This document shows, one piece after another, positions 36,294-45,367 of a stretch of 64,000 bases of DNA. This stretch comes from Dyadobacter fermentans. GTDB lineage: Bacteria; Bacteroidota; Bacteroidia; Cytophagales; Spirosomataceae. The stretch spans positions 62,001 through 126,000 of the forward strand of contig NZ_JAHXBN010000014.1 of assembly GCF_019924045.1 (NCBI RefSeq), in the 5' to 3' direction. The position numbers and the translations under genes were made by a program. Position 1 is the stretch's first letter. Every line of letters starts with the position of its first letter. Under the pieces are notes generated by a model. That model was not told the DNA's origin. It was given only the letters and a program-made list of their open reading frames with translations, and ran no database searches.

Positions 36294-37533
36294 GCAAGCC
36301 TTTTTCGCCGATCATTCTGATCAATGCGTCGGATATCTTCGCATGCCCCGACGCCTTGATATGCCCGTCGACAGGATAATAATCCTGCGCTTGGAGGAGC
36401 TCGTCGGTATGCAGGAAGAACAAATGACTGTCGCCGGTATGCCGTGCCTGGGCTTCAAACGCGCGGATCATTTCCGGGCGGGTATAGCGGCCGTCGAGAT
36501 GCATAACCACGATATTGCCTTTGTAAAACTTCCGGATCTTGGCGACCGACTTGAAAAAATACTCCGCCTGGGGCTTTGTCTCGGCAGGGGTTTTGATATC
36601 CGGCGGTGTAACGACGTCGAGTTGTCGGCCATTCAACCAGGAGGACAATGCTCCGCCGATCTCGCGCGACACCTGTATGGGGCTCGTCCAGATGCGTTTG
36701 AGCAAATCTTTTTCCCGGACAAAAAAGTAGGTATAGCGCATCGGGTAATAGGTTTCGTTGATGCGGTTGAAAGTCGCCGTGTTGGCAAATGACCGGGCCG
36801 TGAGCTGCTGCGGCTCGTTCCGGGGCTCGTTGCGGGCTTCATTTTCTTCGAAGTCGTTATCGCAGTATTGCAGGACCACCAGCCTCACGGAATCCCGCTT
36901 GATTTTCGAAAAGAGCAGCATCTCGCGGTAGGTGCCATACGACGAAATCCCGGCATTCAGGGTTTTGACGCCCAGTTTCCGGCCGGTCATGTCGGCGTAA
37001 GTCTGGTTTTGGTCCACGCCCCAGCCCATGGTAAAGGAGTCGCCGAGGAATACCAGCTTGGGGTTATCCAGCGAGCTTTCGTCATCGCGTACGCCGAAAC
37101 TGTTGATTTTGAATGTATTGCTGTATTCGAGGCTTGAATGCACGCCTTCGCTGTTAGGCCGGAGCACGTAGCCGAGGTCGGGCGAGAAGCTGGCAAAATG
37201 CCGGTTGAACTGGATTACATCGCGATAGTTGATCCATTTTTCGAGTATACCCACTTCATGCCGGTCGGTATGCTGATTGACCTCAATCGTGTGCCGGATG
37301 TAAAACCAGGAAGCCGTTTCCACAAGCGCCGGGATAAGCAGTGCTGTCCAGAACGGCAGTTTCAGCAGGCGGATAACCGACCAGCAGAAGAGCACAAATG
37401 CAACGGGAACCAATGCTTTGAAGAGCAGGATGGTCCAAACGAAGTGTGTGAATAGCTGCCACCGGTACACTGTGATGGCGAGGAGCAGATAGCCTGAAAA
37501 TACGGCAATCGCCCCGATTTGTCTTTGCGTCAT
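36283..37533 (-). CDS. Membrane-anchored SGNH/GDSL hydrolase
   Basis: A 416-residue protein starting MTQRQIGAIAVFSGYLLLA. Three membrane helices occupy about residues 7-90. The extracytoplasmic SGNH domain has block I FLGDSFTMGWGVDQ (Ser nucleophile), an Asn in the block III-like LQYCDNDFEEN, and block V VDGHIKASGHAKISD with the catalytic Asp-x-x-His. A short Asn-Glu repeat (NEARNEPRNEP) lies between. Likely an acyl- or acetyl-esterase acting on envelope glycans, but the substrate is unknown. Confidence 0.82.
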   Translation of the reverse strand: MTQRQIGAIAVFSGYLLLAITVYRWQLFTHFVWTILLFKALVPVAFVLFCWSVIRLLKLPFWTALLIPALVETASWFYIRHTIEVNQHTDRHEVGILEKWINYRDVIQFNRHFASFSPDLGYVLRPNSEGVHSSLEYSNTFKINSFGVRDDESSLDNPKLVFLGDSFTMGWGVDQNQTYADMTGRKLGVKTLNAGISSYGTYREMLLFSKIKRDSVRLVVLQYCDNDFEENEARNEPRNEPQQLTARSFANTATFNRINETYYPMRYTYFFVREKDLLKRIWTSPIQVSREIGGALSSWLNGRQLDVVTPPDIKTPAETKPQAEYFFKSVAKIRKFYKGNIVVMHLDGRYTRPEMIRAFEAQARHTGDSHLFFLHTDELLQAQDYYPVDGHIKASGHAKISDALIRMIGEKGLLTR

Positions 37534-37687
37534 AGAATCACTGTAAGGATTTAGGTGCGGCAAGTTAACCGCTTACTCAAAATCTAGACACACAAAACGA
37601 CCGATATATTCACGTTATTCTCTCATTTTTTTTAAAAATATTTATAATTAATTGATAATCTGATGGGTAGAAATGGAAAAAAGTAAA

Positions 37688-37717
37688 AAACGGGTTACAC
37701 TCTCGCATAACCCGTTT
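37688..37717 (-). terminator. Intrinsic terminator of the esterase gene
   Basis: A 10-bp perfect stem, AAACGGGTTA with TAACCCGTTT, is followed on the minus strand by a T run, 24 bp after the stop of the alpha/beta hydrolase gene. The remaining gap to 37564 is AT-rich with no feature seen. Confidence 0.88.
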
Positions 37718-37740
37718 CTGTGTAGTAGTATGTTCTAAAA

Positions 37741-38721
37741 TTATTTCAAAGCCTCGCGGATAGCGGCGCCTGCGTGTAAGAGCGCGCCCTGAACGGCTGG
37801 AACATTAGCCAGCGGGTTCAGTAAGCCATAGTCGTGGATCAGGCCCTGGTATCTTGCCAATGTGGTTTTAACGCCGGCAGCTTCCAGTTTGCGGGCATAC
37901 GCTTCGCCTTCGTCACGGAGGACATCGTTTTCAGCAGTTTGTACAAGGGCAGGAGGCAGGCCTTGCAGCTGTTCGGTGGTAGCCTGCAAGGGGGAAGCAT
38001 AGCGGTGTTTTCTTTCTTCGGGATCGGTGGTGTAGTTATCCCAGAACCATTTCATCATGTTTTTGGTGAGGAAGCGGCCTTCGGCGAACTGGTTGTATGA
38101 AACGGTCTCGAAGGTGGCGTCGGTTACCGGCCAGAGGAGCACCTGCAATTTGATTTCGGGGCCGTTATTGTCTTTGGCTTTCAGGGCGGTTACGGCAGCC
38201 ATGTCGCCGCCTACGCTGTTACCGGCCACGACCAGCCTGCTGCCGTCGACGTTGATCTCGTCGCCGTGTTCGGCCACCCATTTGGTTGCCGCGTATATTT
38301 CGTTGATTGCCACCGGATATTTCGCTTCAGGTGACGGGGTGTAGTTCACAAATACGGCTGCTGCGCCGGAATAAACCACGAGGTCGCGGACAATGCGTTT
38401 GTGAGTAGGAAAATCGCCCAATACCCAGCCGCCGCCGTGGATGAAGATGAACACCGGTAGTTTTTCGGTGGTACCGGCAGGTTTCACGATATCGAGTTTA
38501 ACGGTAAGGCCGTCTTGGGTAATGGTTTTTTCGCTGGTTTCGATGCCCGACAAATCTACTTCTACGGAATTTTGAGCACCTACAAGCACGTTACGCGCAT
38601 CTGCGGGTGAGAGCTGTTCCAATGGAGTACCGCCTCCTGAGTTCAGCGCATTGAGGAAAGTTTTAACATCTTCAAAAATGGCAGGGTCGTTGGCTGGGTC
38701 GATGATATTCAGAGTTTCCAT
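37741..38721 (-). CDS. Alpha/beta hydrolase, HSL-type (family IV) esterase
   Basis: The ATG complementary to 38719-38721 (METLNIIDPANDP) gives 326 residues. Family markers are the oxyanion-hole HGGGWVLGDF, the nucleophile elbow GNSVGGDMA and the C-terminal HDYGLLNPLANVP with the catalytic His; the Asp is in the ALVQTAENDVLRDEG region. There is no signal peptide, so it is a cytoplasmic carboxylesterase or lipase of the hormone-sensitive-lipase group. It is a single gene with its own -7 box, a palindrome upstream and a terminator. Confidence 0.9.
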   Translation of the reverse strand: METLNIIDPANDPAIFEDVKTFLNALNSGGGTPLEQLSPADARNVLVGAQNSVEVDLSGIETSEKTITQDGLTVKLDIVKPAGTTEKLPVFIFIHGGGWVLGDFPTHKRIVRDLVVYSGAAAVFVNYTPSPEAKYPVAINEIYAATKWVAEHGDEINVDGSRLVVAGNSVGGDMAAVTALKAKDNNGPEIKLQVLLWPVTDATFETVSYNQFAEGRFLTKNMMKWFWDNYTTDPEERKHRYASPLQATTEQLQGLPPALVQTAENDVLRDEGEAYARKLEAAGVKTTLARYQGLIHDYGLLNPLANVPAVQGALLHAGAAIREALK

Positions 38722-38787
38722 GATCTTAAAAGGTTTTGAGATTAAATACTTATTTCGTTTTGTCTTGTTGCGATTGATTTGATATGA

Positions 38788-38795
38788 CAAAACTA
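38788..38795 (-). promoter_or_regulatory. Candidate -7 box (TAGTTTTG) for the esterase gene
   Basis: A perfect TAnnTTTG on the minus strand, 66 bp upstream of the esterase start. No TTG stands at the -33 position; instead the palindrome 38818-38831 occupies it. Confidence 0.42.
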
Positions 38796-38817
38796 GACCA
38801 GCGGGAAACGCGAAACA

Positions 38818-38831
38818 TTAACCTAGGTTAA
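38818..38831. promoter_or_regulatory. 14-bp perfect palindrome, candidate operator
   Basis: TTAACCTAGGTTAA is its own reverse complement. It begins 22 bp upstream of the esterase -7 box, where a -33 element would be expected, so a bound regulator could block or activate the promoter. Confidence 0.45.
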
Positions 38832-38857
38832 GAAAAGTGGGTAACAGCGAAATATTT

Positions 38858-40630
38858 TCATTCCGCCACGAAGAACCGGCGGGTTATACCAACCATTTCA
38901 ACCTGCAAATGACAGAAATAGGTACCTGGTCGTAAACGCTTTTGAATTCTGTATTCAAAATTGCCTGCATTATAACGGCCATCTGCAATATGGTCGATCG
39001 TATGGCCAGTTTCATCAAGTATGCTCACTCGAACGTTCCCTGCTTGGTTTATCCTGAATGTGATGTTCGCCTGTCCTGGCTGTGATGGATTAGGACTGAC
39101 CTTCAGTAGATATTGATCCTCGCTGCTACCAATGAGACTGGATTCATTGGGCGATGCTTCGGGCACCAAGCCGCAGAAGCCGGTGCGAAGGTACTTAGGG
39201 CTGAGGTACCAGTTGCCGTTTACATCTTTTACGTAACAAAAACCGTCCCCGGTCGTGATATGCGACGCAGCAGGAGCCGAGAAATCATTCCATCGGTATT
39301 CGCTATATCCGGCAACCGTTTGTAGTGAATAGCCGGGCGAATTCATAATGAAATTAGAAGTGGGCGCCACTGCGGCAGAAAAAAGCGTGCTTGGTGTGGC
39401 ATAAATGGCGGTTCGCCATAAAGTGGCATGCTGCGTGAGTCCTGACATGTAGATATGAGTCCCATCCTGACGAACGTTTATGCCGTCCGTTTGCGGCCCC
39501 GGGTGAACATTTGGGTCTGCGTTGATTAAGTTATTCTGCCCCGAAATTACATTGGCAGATGTAGCACCGTTAGTTAGCGACGCTCGGGATACGTACCATG
39601 TAAGATTTTGAGACCCAAAGTCTGTTCGCGATTTATTGATCACATATTGAAGCCTTGACTGGTAATTCGCCGCCGATGTACCTGCCTGAGTGTCTGCTTC
39701 GCCTTGATGCCAAAGCACAGCTTTTATCCCAAAAATCTTTGCGTAAAATTTCAGAGCGTTTTTCAAAGTCAGATAAGGTTGTCCAACTGCATCGGCCATA
39801 CTGGTGCCATAGTGAAAGCAGCCATAGTTTCCTGCGAATTGGGTCAGTAGCCCTTTCGCCCCTTCCTCCCAATTCAGTACAGATGTTCCACCAATGGCAG
39901 TATTGAAGAAGGCAGTTGGCACTTGCTGGTTGTCAGCAATTTCCTTACCCAACGGTGCCCAGCACAGACTATTGAAGCCGGATGGACCCACGCGAAACAG
40001 ACTAGGTTCTATTTGCGGGATCAATTTAACCATGTTGGGATAGCTCCAAATGGTTTTTTGACAAGCGCCATTGAAATTATGTACGCTCACGCAGTCGTAT
40101 GCGTCGGATGTCAGGTAGGTATTTTTATCGAATCCGTCTTTGAATCCTTTGCTTTGAGCATTGGACTGGCCGGCGATGATAAACACATCACCCACTCCGA
40201 AACGGATCGTTGCGAAGGCGAACATAGCTCCTCCGACCCCTCCCGATGTAGCCATCACTTTGAGGTCGTACCATCCAGCATCTAAGTTCGATATCGTGTT
40301 GCCGAAAAGCCCCGCCGAAGTGTTATAGAGGTAAAACGGTGTCCAGTCGATTTGATCCATTTGATAGGAACCATCTGAGAGTTTTAGCCTTTCCACCTTA
40401 TAGTAAAAGCTGAAAGCAGGGCACGGATCTGTTTCGCTTGTTGGATCATTGAAGAATTGACCTGCAAAATAGATGTTTGCTTTATTGTTCGTGTTTCGTT
40501 GCATAACCGCCCGGTTAATAGGCCACGTGATTGCCATTGTATAAGCATAGGCTGGAAGGCTTGCTGCAAACGAGCATAGTAATGCAGTAAAGATTATTGA
40601 AATGCTGAAATATGTTTTGAAAGTTTTCAT
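38858..40630 (-). CDS. Secreted sialate O-acetylesterase-like SGNH hydrolase with T9SS tail
   Basis: A 590-residue protein with a Sec signal (ALLCSFAASLPAYA). The catalytic domain has FIIAGQSNAQSKGF (Ser nucleophile), AVLWHQGEADTQ and QDGTHIYMSG (Asp and His), matching carbohydrate esterases of the SASA/CE6 type. The last about 80 residues form a type IX secretion sorting domain (LLKVSPNPSQPGQANITFRI, NVRVSILDETGH, LRPGTYFCHLQVE), so it is probably cell-surface or released. Its codon and base use is visibly more AT-rich than neighbouring genes, as in the next gene upstream, hinting at transfer. It lies 34 bp after that gene. Likely role: deacetylation of an acetylated polysaccharide. Confidence 0.85.
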   Translation of the reverse strand: MKTFKTYFSISIIFTALLCSFAASLPAYAYTMAITWPINRAVMQRNTNNKANIYFAGQFFNDPTSETDPCPAFSFYYKVERLKLSDGSYQMDQIDWTPFYLYNTSAGLFGNTISNLDAGWYDLKVMATSGGVGGAMFAFATIRFGVGDVFIIAGQSNAQSKGFKDGFDKNTYLTSDAYDCVSVHNFNGACQKTIWSYPNMVKLIPQIEPSLFRVGPSGFNSLCWAPLGKEIADNQQVPTAFFNTAIGGTSVLNWEEGAKGLLTQFAGNYGCFHYGTSMADAVGQPYLTLKNALKFYAKIFGIKAVLWHQGEADTQAGTSAANYQSRLQYVINKSRTDFGSQNLTWYVSRASLTNGATSANVISGQNNLINADPNVHPGPQTDGINVRQDGTHIYMSGLTQHATLWRTAIYATPSTLFSAAVAPTSNFIMNSPGYSLQTVAGYSEYRWNDFSAPAASHITTGDGFCYVKDVNGNWYLSPKYLRTGFCGLVPEASPNESSLIGSSEDQYLLKVSPNPSQPGQANITFRINQAGNVRVSILDETGHTIDHIADGRYNAGNFEYRIQKRLRPGTYFCHLQVEMVGITRRFFVAE

Positions 40631-40664
40631 ATCTGGTCGTAATGTGTGTTGGTGGACAATCAGA

Positions 40665-42089
40665 CTACTTCACTTTTTCCATCTCGGCTGCAAACATTCC
40701 CACATTAATTAGTGGAATTTTCGCCTGATAACTTTTATTCAACACTTTAATCACCTCATTTGCAAGCACGGCTTGGCCGATTGCGGTGGGGTGAATGCCG
40801 TCGGAGGAAAAGAAGTTGCCGTTTGGATAAGAAGGGTCGATGCGGAAGCCATCGTCGGAGACATAATCGCCATTTATGATCTTTTTGTATACGCCATAAA
40901 AATCGACCAGCGGATGGCCGAACTCTTTGGCATAGGCGGCTACCTCGGAGTCGTTATGCCATTCCGGTTTTGAGATTTCACTGGGCAAGATTACGTCTTG
41001 CTCTTCCAGCGTTTCAAAGCCTTTGCCTTGGAGCACATTGATGACGTTAACTGTTGGAAGGAATATAGTCGAATTATCCGCCAGGACACTTTTGGAGCCC
41101 CAGACAGAATAGATAGGTCGGTTCGTGCGGTTGGTTAGTTTTTTCAGTGTAAACCATTTGAAATACGGAAAGTCAAGAACATCCGGGACCGTCATATAAA
41201 TATATTTGGCCTTCTTTTTTCTGAAATAGTCGATCGCCAAACGTTCCTGTACGACTTCTCGCGGTCCAAGTAGGCCGTTCTCCCCACCGGAAATGTCCGC
41301 GATCGTGTACACGTCGGTGTTCAAATCGATAATTCCGATGTCGGGCTTCATTTCTTCTAGATGGGTCCAAACATTTCGTTTTTCTGCCGGAATAATGCGA
41401 TTAATCAAAGCAAGTGGTACCAAACCGGTGGTCCAGAGATAGTTTGCCGTCAAGGCGGAGGCTGGCAAGGGGCTCGTTCTTTCGAAAGCAATGACCTCAT
41501 TGTAAAGTACATTCAGATTCAAATCGTATTTACTGATACCATTGCCGGGAACAGAGATGTTGTGTACAAAACCGCCGGGAAATGGCCTCATTTCCTTCGT
41601 TTTATCGTTGTCAAAAGCAAGATTGTTGGTCACCTTTGACCAGCTAGGAATGTTGAAGCGGGAATCTTGCTCAAAATATCCGGTACCGTTGCCTTCCTCC
41701 TTACTAAACAGTCCCTGCTCGAAATTCGCAAGGCCCATTTGCCGGGCAACAAGGTTTGGATAGGAAGTAAGTTGGCCCTGGCGATAGAGTCCGCCGTCCC
41801 GATAACCTGCTGCGCGGGCCTCGCCGATTACCATCATTACCGGCTCATTGCCCATGGTGGTTTTCAGACCACCCAGATCGACGGTTCCGGGTTTTGGAGC
41901 CCAACTGAACGATGGGTCGGCTTTTACCGGTCTTGTTATTTCGTCGGTAATCAGCGGGTTCAGAGAATCAAGCGGTGCCGCGATATTGTCTTGTCCCTGC
42001 GGAAGAATCTCTTGCTTGACTACGTTGGAGCATGCTAGTAACGTAAATCCCGATAGTACGGCAGACAAAATAGTAATGTGTGTTTTCAT
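40665..42089 (-). CDS. SGNH/GDSL-hydrolase-fold lipoprotein lacking the nucleophile
   Basis: The ATG complementary to 42087-42089 (MKTHITILSAVLSGFTLLAC) gives a 474-residue lipoprotein. Block V is intact (FSSDGIHPTAIGQAVLANEV), and DIGIIDLNTD may supply the Asn block. At the expected block I, which in relatives reads like GDS or GNS, the sequence is MMVIGEARAAGYRDGGLYRQ: the serine position is alanine. The rest of the motif context (RDGGLYRQGQLTSYPNLVAR) is well kept. The protein may therefore be non-catalytic, for example a glycan-binding pseudoenzyme, or use another residue. It is probably co-transcribed with the T9SS esterase 34 bp downstream, and shares its AT-richer composition. Confidence 0.75.
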   Translation of the reverse strand: MKTHITILSAVLSGFTLLACSNVVKQEILPQGQDNIAAPLDSLNPLITDEITRPVKADPSFSWAPKPGTVDLGGLKTTMGNEPVMMVIGEARAAGYRDGGLYRQGQLTSYPNLVARQMGLANFEQGLFSKEEGNGTGYFEQDSRFNIPSWSKVTNNLAFDNDKTKEMRPFPGGFVHNISVPGNGISKYDLNLNVLYNEVIAFERTSPLPASALTANYLWTTGLVPLALINRIIPAEKRNVWTHLEEMKPDIGIIDLNTDVYTIADISGGENGLLGPREVVQERLAIDYFRKKKAKYIYMTVPDVLDFPYFKWFTLKKLTNRTNRPIYSVWGSKSVLADNSTIFLPTVNVINVLQGKGFETLEEQDVILPSEISKPEWHNDSEVAAYAKEFGHPLVDFYGVYKKIINGDYVSDDGFRIDPSYPNGNFFSSDGIHPTAIGQAVLANEVIKVLNKSYQAKIPLINVGMFAAEMEKVK

Positions 42090-42256
42090 GATAACCAAGT
42101 TTAGCAGTACCAGAATGTTACCGAACCGGATGAGAACAGCGCGCCCGGCCATGTCGACTTAAATCGATATGGCGCTAAACATAGATAGGTTCAAAGTGCT
42201 AAACTATTTTTTCGTGCGGAGAACCAGCAACCGGCGTCCGATGAATTATCAAACGC

Positions 42257-43498
42257 CTAATCCCCCAACCGCTTCACAATCCAAGGCAGCGTCAGCCCTT
42301 GCCCGATCAGCGTAAATAGTACCACGGCAACTGAAATGAAGATGATCGCGTCGCGCAGGGGAAAGGGTGTGCCGTCGTGCAGGTGCGTGGGGAGACCGAT
42401 GGCGATGGCAAGCGAGACGATGCCGCGCATACCCGACCAGCTGATGATGAGGCTGTTTTTGAAATCGAGCAGGGCGTTTTCGCTGATGCGGCCGCGGCCG
42501 CTTTCGAAGCCTTTTTGAAGGTTGGCCCGTTGCCAGAACACCCGCACCATGCGGAGTACGAGCGCGATAATGGTGATAATCAATGCGTAACCGATGTATG
42601 GAAGGAGCTGGTCACTGCTGATGTTCTTGATTACATAGGGGAATTGCAGTCCTATTAATATAAATATGAGTCCGTTGAGCAGGAAGATGATGATCTCCCA
42701 AATGGTTTTGGATTGGGTTTTAAGGCGGTCGGGGAAAATCTTCTTGCTGAAATCGGCGATACCAAGGCCGAGGATCACGACCGCGATCACGCCGGATACT
42801 TCGAGCTCCTCAGCCACCCGATAGGCCACGAAGGGCATCAGGAGCATCATGCCGATGGTCGCCTGCGCATTGTGGTGGATACGCATAATGATGAACCCCA
42901 GCATACGCCCGATTACCAGTCCGACGATCGCGCCACCTAACAGCAACACGGCAAATTCGGCGGAGGCTTGCCAGAATATAAATGCGGAACCCGTTACGGC
43001 TGCTACCGAAAACCGGTACGCGACCAGGGCCGACGCATCGTTGACCAGACTTTCGCCTTCCAGAATGGTGTTGGTTTTGGAAGACAGGCCGAGGCCCTTG
43101 GTAATGCTCATGGCAGCAACGGCGTCGGTGGCGGATAATATGGAGCCGAGCACGAATGCGAGCGGCCAGGTCATGCCGGGAATGAGGTAATACGACACGG
43201 CCGCAATGCCCGAAGCCGTGATGAATACGAGCGAAATGGCGAGCGTACTGATGGTATTGATATTAGTCCTGAAATCCTGGAAATTGATATTGAAAGCCGC
43301 ATCATATAATAATGGAGGCAGGAATATCAGGAATACGACCTCAGGGTTGAGCTCGATTACCGGCAAAGCAGGAATGAACCCGATGGCGATCCCGGCCGTG
43401 ATCAGCAGCACAGGGTAGGGTATCCTCACGCTGTCGGCCATGGCAGAGAGGCCGATCATAATAGCCATAATAAAGATGACGATACTGTAATTCTCCAT
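42257..43498 (-). CDS. Na+/H+ antiporter, CPA1 family
   Basis: A 413-residue membrane protein with about 11-12 hydrophobic helices. CPA1 markers are present: FLPPLLYDAAFNIN, GSILSATDAVAAMSITKGLG and EGESLVNDASALVAYRF with the ND ion-binding pair. It exchanges Na+ (or K+) for protons across the inner membrane. It ends soon after the last helix and lacks the long cytoplasmic C-terminus of some NhaP proteins. It is a single gene with a well-formed promoter. Confidence 0.92.
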   Translation of the reverse strand: MENYSIVIFIMAIMIGLSAMADSVRIPYPVLLITAGIAIGFIPALPVIELNPEVVFLIFLPPLLYDAAFNINFQDFRTNINTISTLAISLVFITASGIAAVSYYLIPGMTWPLAFVLGSILSATDAVAAMSITKGLGLSSKTNTILEGESLVNDASALVAYRFSVAAVTGSAFIFWQASAEFAVLLLGGAIVGLVIGRMLGFIIMRIHHNAQATIGMMLLMPFVAYRVAEELEVSGVIAVVILGLGIADFSKKIFPDRLKTQSKTIWEIIIFLLNGLIFILIGLQFPYVIKNISSDQLLPYIGYALIITIIALVLRMVRVFWQRANLQKGFESGRGRISENALLDFKNSLIISWSGMRGIVSLAIAIGLPTHLHDGTPFPLRDAIIFISVAVVLFTLIGQGLTLPWIVKRLGD

Positions 43499-43542
43499 AA
43501 TGCTGAACTGAGCCGGGCTGCCGGATGCCCGGCGTATAATCT

Positions 43543-43571
43543 CAAATCTAAGGATGATTGCGAAAAATCAA
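43543..43571 (-). promoter_or_regulatory. Bacteroidota -33/-7 promoter of the antiporter gene
   Basis: On the minus strand a TTG (43571-43569) and TAGATTTG (43550-43543) are separated by 18 bp, matching the TTG-N(17-23)-TAnnTTTG consensus, 44 bp before the start codon. The best promoter match in the window. Confidence 0.62.
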
Positions 43572-43633
43572 GGTTACCGGGCCGAAAAATCGGGGCTGTC
43601 GGTTTTGTTCTATTTTGAGGGACGGGCGGCGTC

Positions 43634-43641
43634 TAGTTTTG
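43634..43641 (+). promoter_or_regulatory. Candidate -7 box (TAGTTTTG) for the NmrA-type gene
   Basis: A perfect TAnnTTTG with a TTG 16 bp upstream (43615-43617), slightly closer than usual. The leader to the ATG at 43666 is short and A-rich, as is common in this phylum. Confidence 0.5.
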
Positions 43642-43665
43642 CTTTAAACTAAAACAAACAAAACA

Positions 43666-44523
43666 ATGATAGCCATCACAGGAGCAAATGGAAACCTTGG
43701 AAAAGCTACCCTTTCATTTTTATTGAAAAAAACACAGCCGGAAAACATCGTCGCGATTGTGCGCGACACAGGCAAGCTCAGCGACTATGCGGGCTCGGGC
43801 ATACACATCCGCGTGGCCGATTACGAAGATCAGGAATCGCTGGAGCACGCGCTCACCGGCGTACACAGGCTGTTACAGATATCGGCTTCGGCTACGGGCG
43901 TGCGGGCGATGGCGCAGGAAACGCGGGTGGTACATGCAGCGGTGAAATGCGGCGTGGAAGAAATTGTTTACACCAGCACGCTTTTTCCGGAGGAGTCGGC
44001 GCATTTCCACGCGGCGCACATTTGCCGGAACACCGAGGCGCTGATCCGCCAGAGCGGGATGCGCTATGTATTTTTTCGTAACAGCATGTACCATGAAACG
44101 ATTCCGCTGTTTATCGGCGAGGCTATGCACGACGGCCGGATTTTCTATCCGTCGGGTAGCGGGCATGTTAGTTTCGCTTCACGAAGGGATATTGCCGAGG
44201 CATTGTCCAACGTACTCACCGGGCCTGCATTCGACAACGCCACGCATGATATTACCGGGCCGGAAATGTTCAGTTTTGCCGATATTGCATTGGAGTTGAA
44301 GCATATAGCGGGCTATCAGGAAGCTGCGCATACCGACATTTCGCCGGAAGATTATCGCAAAGGCCTGCTCGGTTTCGGATTGGATGAAGAGGAGGCTGGT
44401 TTTTACGCCAGCATGGCCGACAGCATCCGGGCCGGGGAGTTTGCAAAGACACACACTGCGCTGGAAGGGTTTCTGGGACGTAAACCGCTTGGAGTTCAGC
44501 AGTATCTGCGGGGATTGTTTTGA
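43666..44523 (+). CDS. NAD(P)-binding NmrA/QorB-type reductase
   Basis: A 285-residue protein with the Rossmann motif ITGANGNLGKATLSFLL at the very N-terminus and the extended-SDR features of the NmrA/quinone oxidoreductase 2 group (ENIVAIVRDTGKLSDY, YTSTLFPEES, YVFFRNSMYHETI, VSFASRRDIAEALSNVL). These are cytoplasmic, either NADPH-dependent quinone reductases or redox sensors. The AraC-type gene 34 bp downstream is probably in the same transcript. Confidence 0.87.
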   Translation: MIAITGANGNLGKATLSFLLKKTQPENIVAIVRDTGKLSDYAGSGIHIRVADYEDQESLEHALTGVHRLLQISASATGVRAMAQETRVVHAAVKCGVEEIVYTSTLFPEESAHFHAAHICRNTEALIRQSGMRYVFFRNSMYHETIPLFIGEAMHDGRIFYPSGSGHVSFASRRDIAEALSNVLTGPAFDNATHDITGPEMFSFADIALELKHIAGYQEAAHTDISPEDYRKGLLGFGLDEEEAGFYASMADSIRAGEFAKTHTALEGFLGRKPLGVQQYLRGLF

Positions 44524-44557
44524 AAAAATCGGTAACTTGCCTACCTGCTCAATAGCC

Positions 44558-45367
44558 ATGAAATACCATCAGATCCAGCCGCCGCCGCATTTGCAGGACT
44601 ACGTCCGGTACTACTGGGCACTCGAGAGTTCGGGGCGGCCCGACGAACAGGTGCATTTTGTGACCATCGCCGACGGTTCTCCCGGGATCATATTCCAGCA
44701 ATCGCCGGGAGCCTCTTTTCAGGAAGGGAAGGAGCTGTCGTCCATATTCCTGTACGGGCAGTCGACCGCGCATACCCGCATCGTTTCGCCCGCCACTTTC
44801 AGCACCATCGGCGTCTACTTCTATCCGCATGCCCTGAAATCCATTTTCGGTATGGATTCCAGCGAGCTCACCGACGACTGCCTTGACCTGGATCTTTTGC
44901 TGAACGGCAAGCGACTGATGGAGAAGCTGGAAAGTACCTCCGATGTGGAAGCCAAAGCCAATATCCTTTCGGACTGCCTCTGGGAGCAGATTTGCCGCAA
45001 CGATCACGCGCTGCGAGCGGCCACGCGCTACGCATTGCAGCGGATCATCCAGTCGCAGGGGGCTGTCTCCCTGAAAGACCTCCGGCTCGAACTGCAAGTA
45101 TCGGAACGTACGCTCGAAAGGCGTTTTCAGGAAGGGATAGGCTTGTCGCCCACATTGTTTGCCCGGATCTGCCGTTTTCAGGCCTCACTCAACCAGCTCC
45201 GCAGCCAGTCGTACGACAAGCTTTCCGACATCGCCTTTGAGCAGGAATACGCCGATCAATCGCATTTCATCCGCAATTTCAAAGAGTTCACCGGGCTGAC
45301 GCCGTTCCAGTTCCGGAAGCGCATGTGCGAGACTGTGGAGAATTTCCCGGTGCTGGTTCAGTCGTAG
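44558..45367 (+). CDS. AraC family transcriptional regulator
   Basis: A 269-residue regulator from the ATG at 44558. The N-terminal about 150 residues are a DUF6597-like sensing domain (PPPHLQDYVRYYWALES). The C-terminal AraC domain has both helix-turn-helices (SLKDLRLELQVSERTLERRF; LSDIAFEQEYADQSHFIRNF, then KEFTGLTPFQFRKR). It likely controls its own operon with the reductase. Its 3' end overlaps the convergent phosphodiesterase gene by 10 bp. Confidence 0.93.
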   Translation: MKYHQIQPPPHLQDYVRYYWALESSGRPDEQVHFVTIADGSPGIIFQQSPGASFQEGKELSSIFLYGQSTAHTRIVSPATFSTIGVYFYPHALKSIFGMDSSELTDDCLDLDLLLNGKRLMEKLESTSDVEAKANILSDCLWEQICRNDHALRAATRYALQRIIQSQGAVSLKDLRLELQVSERTLERRFQEGIGLSPTLFARICRFQASLNQLRSQSYDKLSDIAFEQEYADQSHFIRNFKEFTGLTPFQFRKRMCETVENFPVLVQS

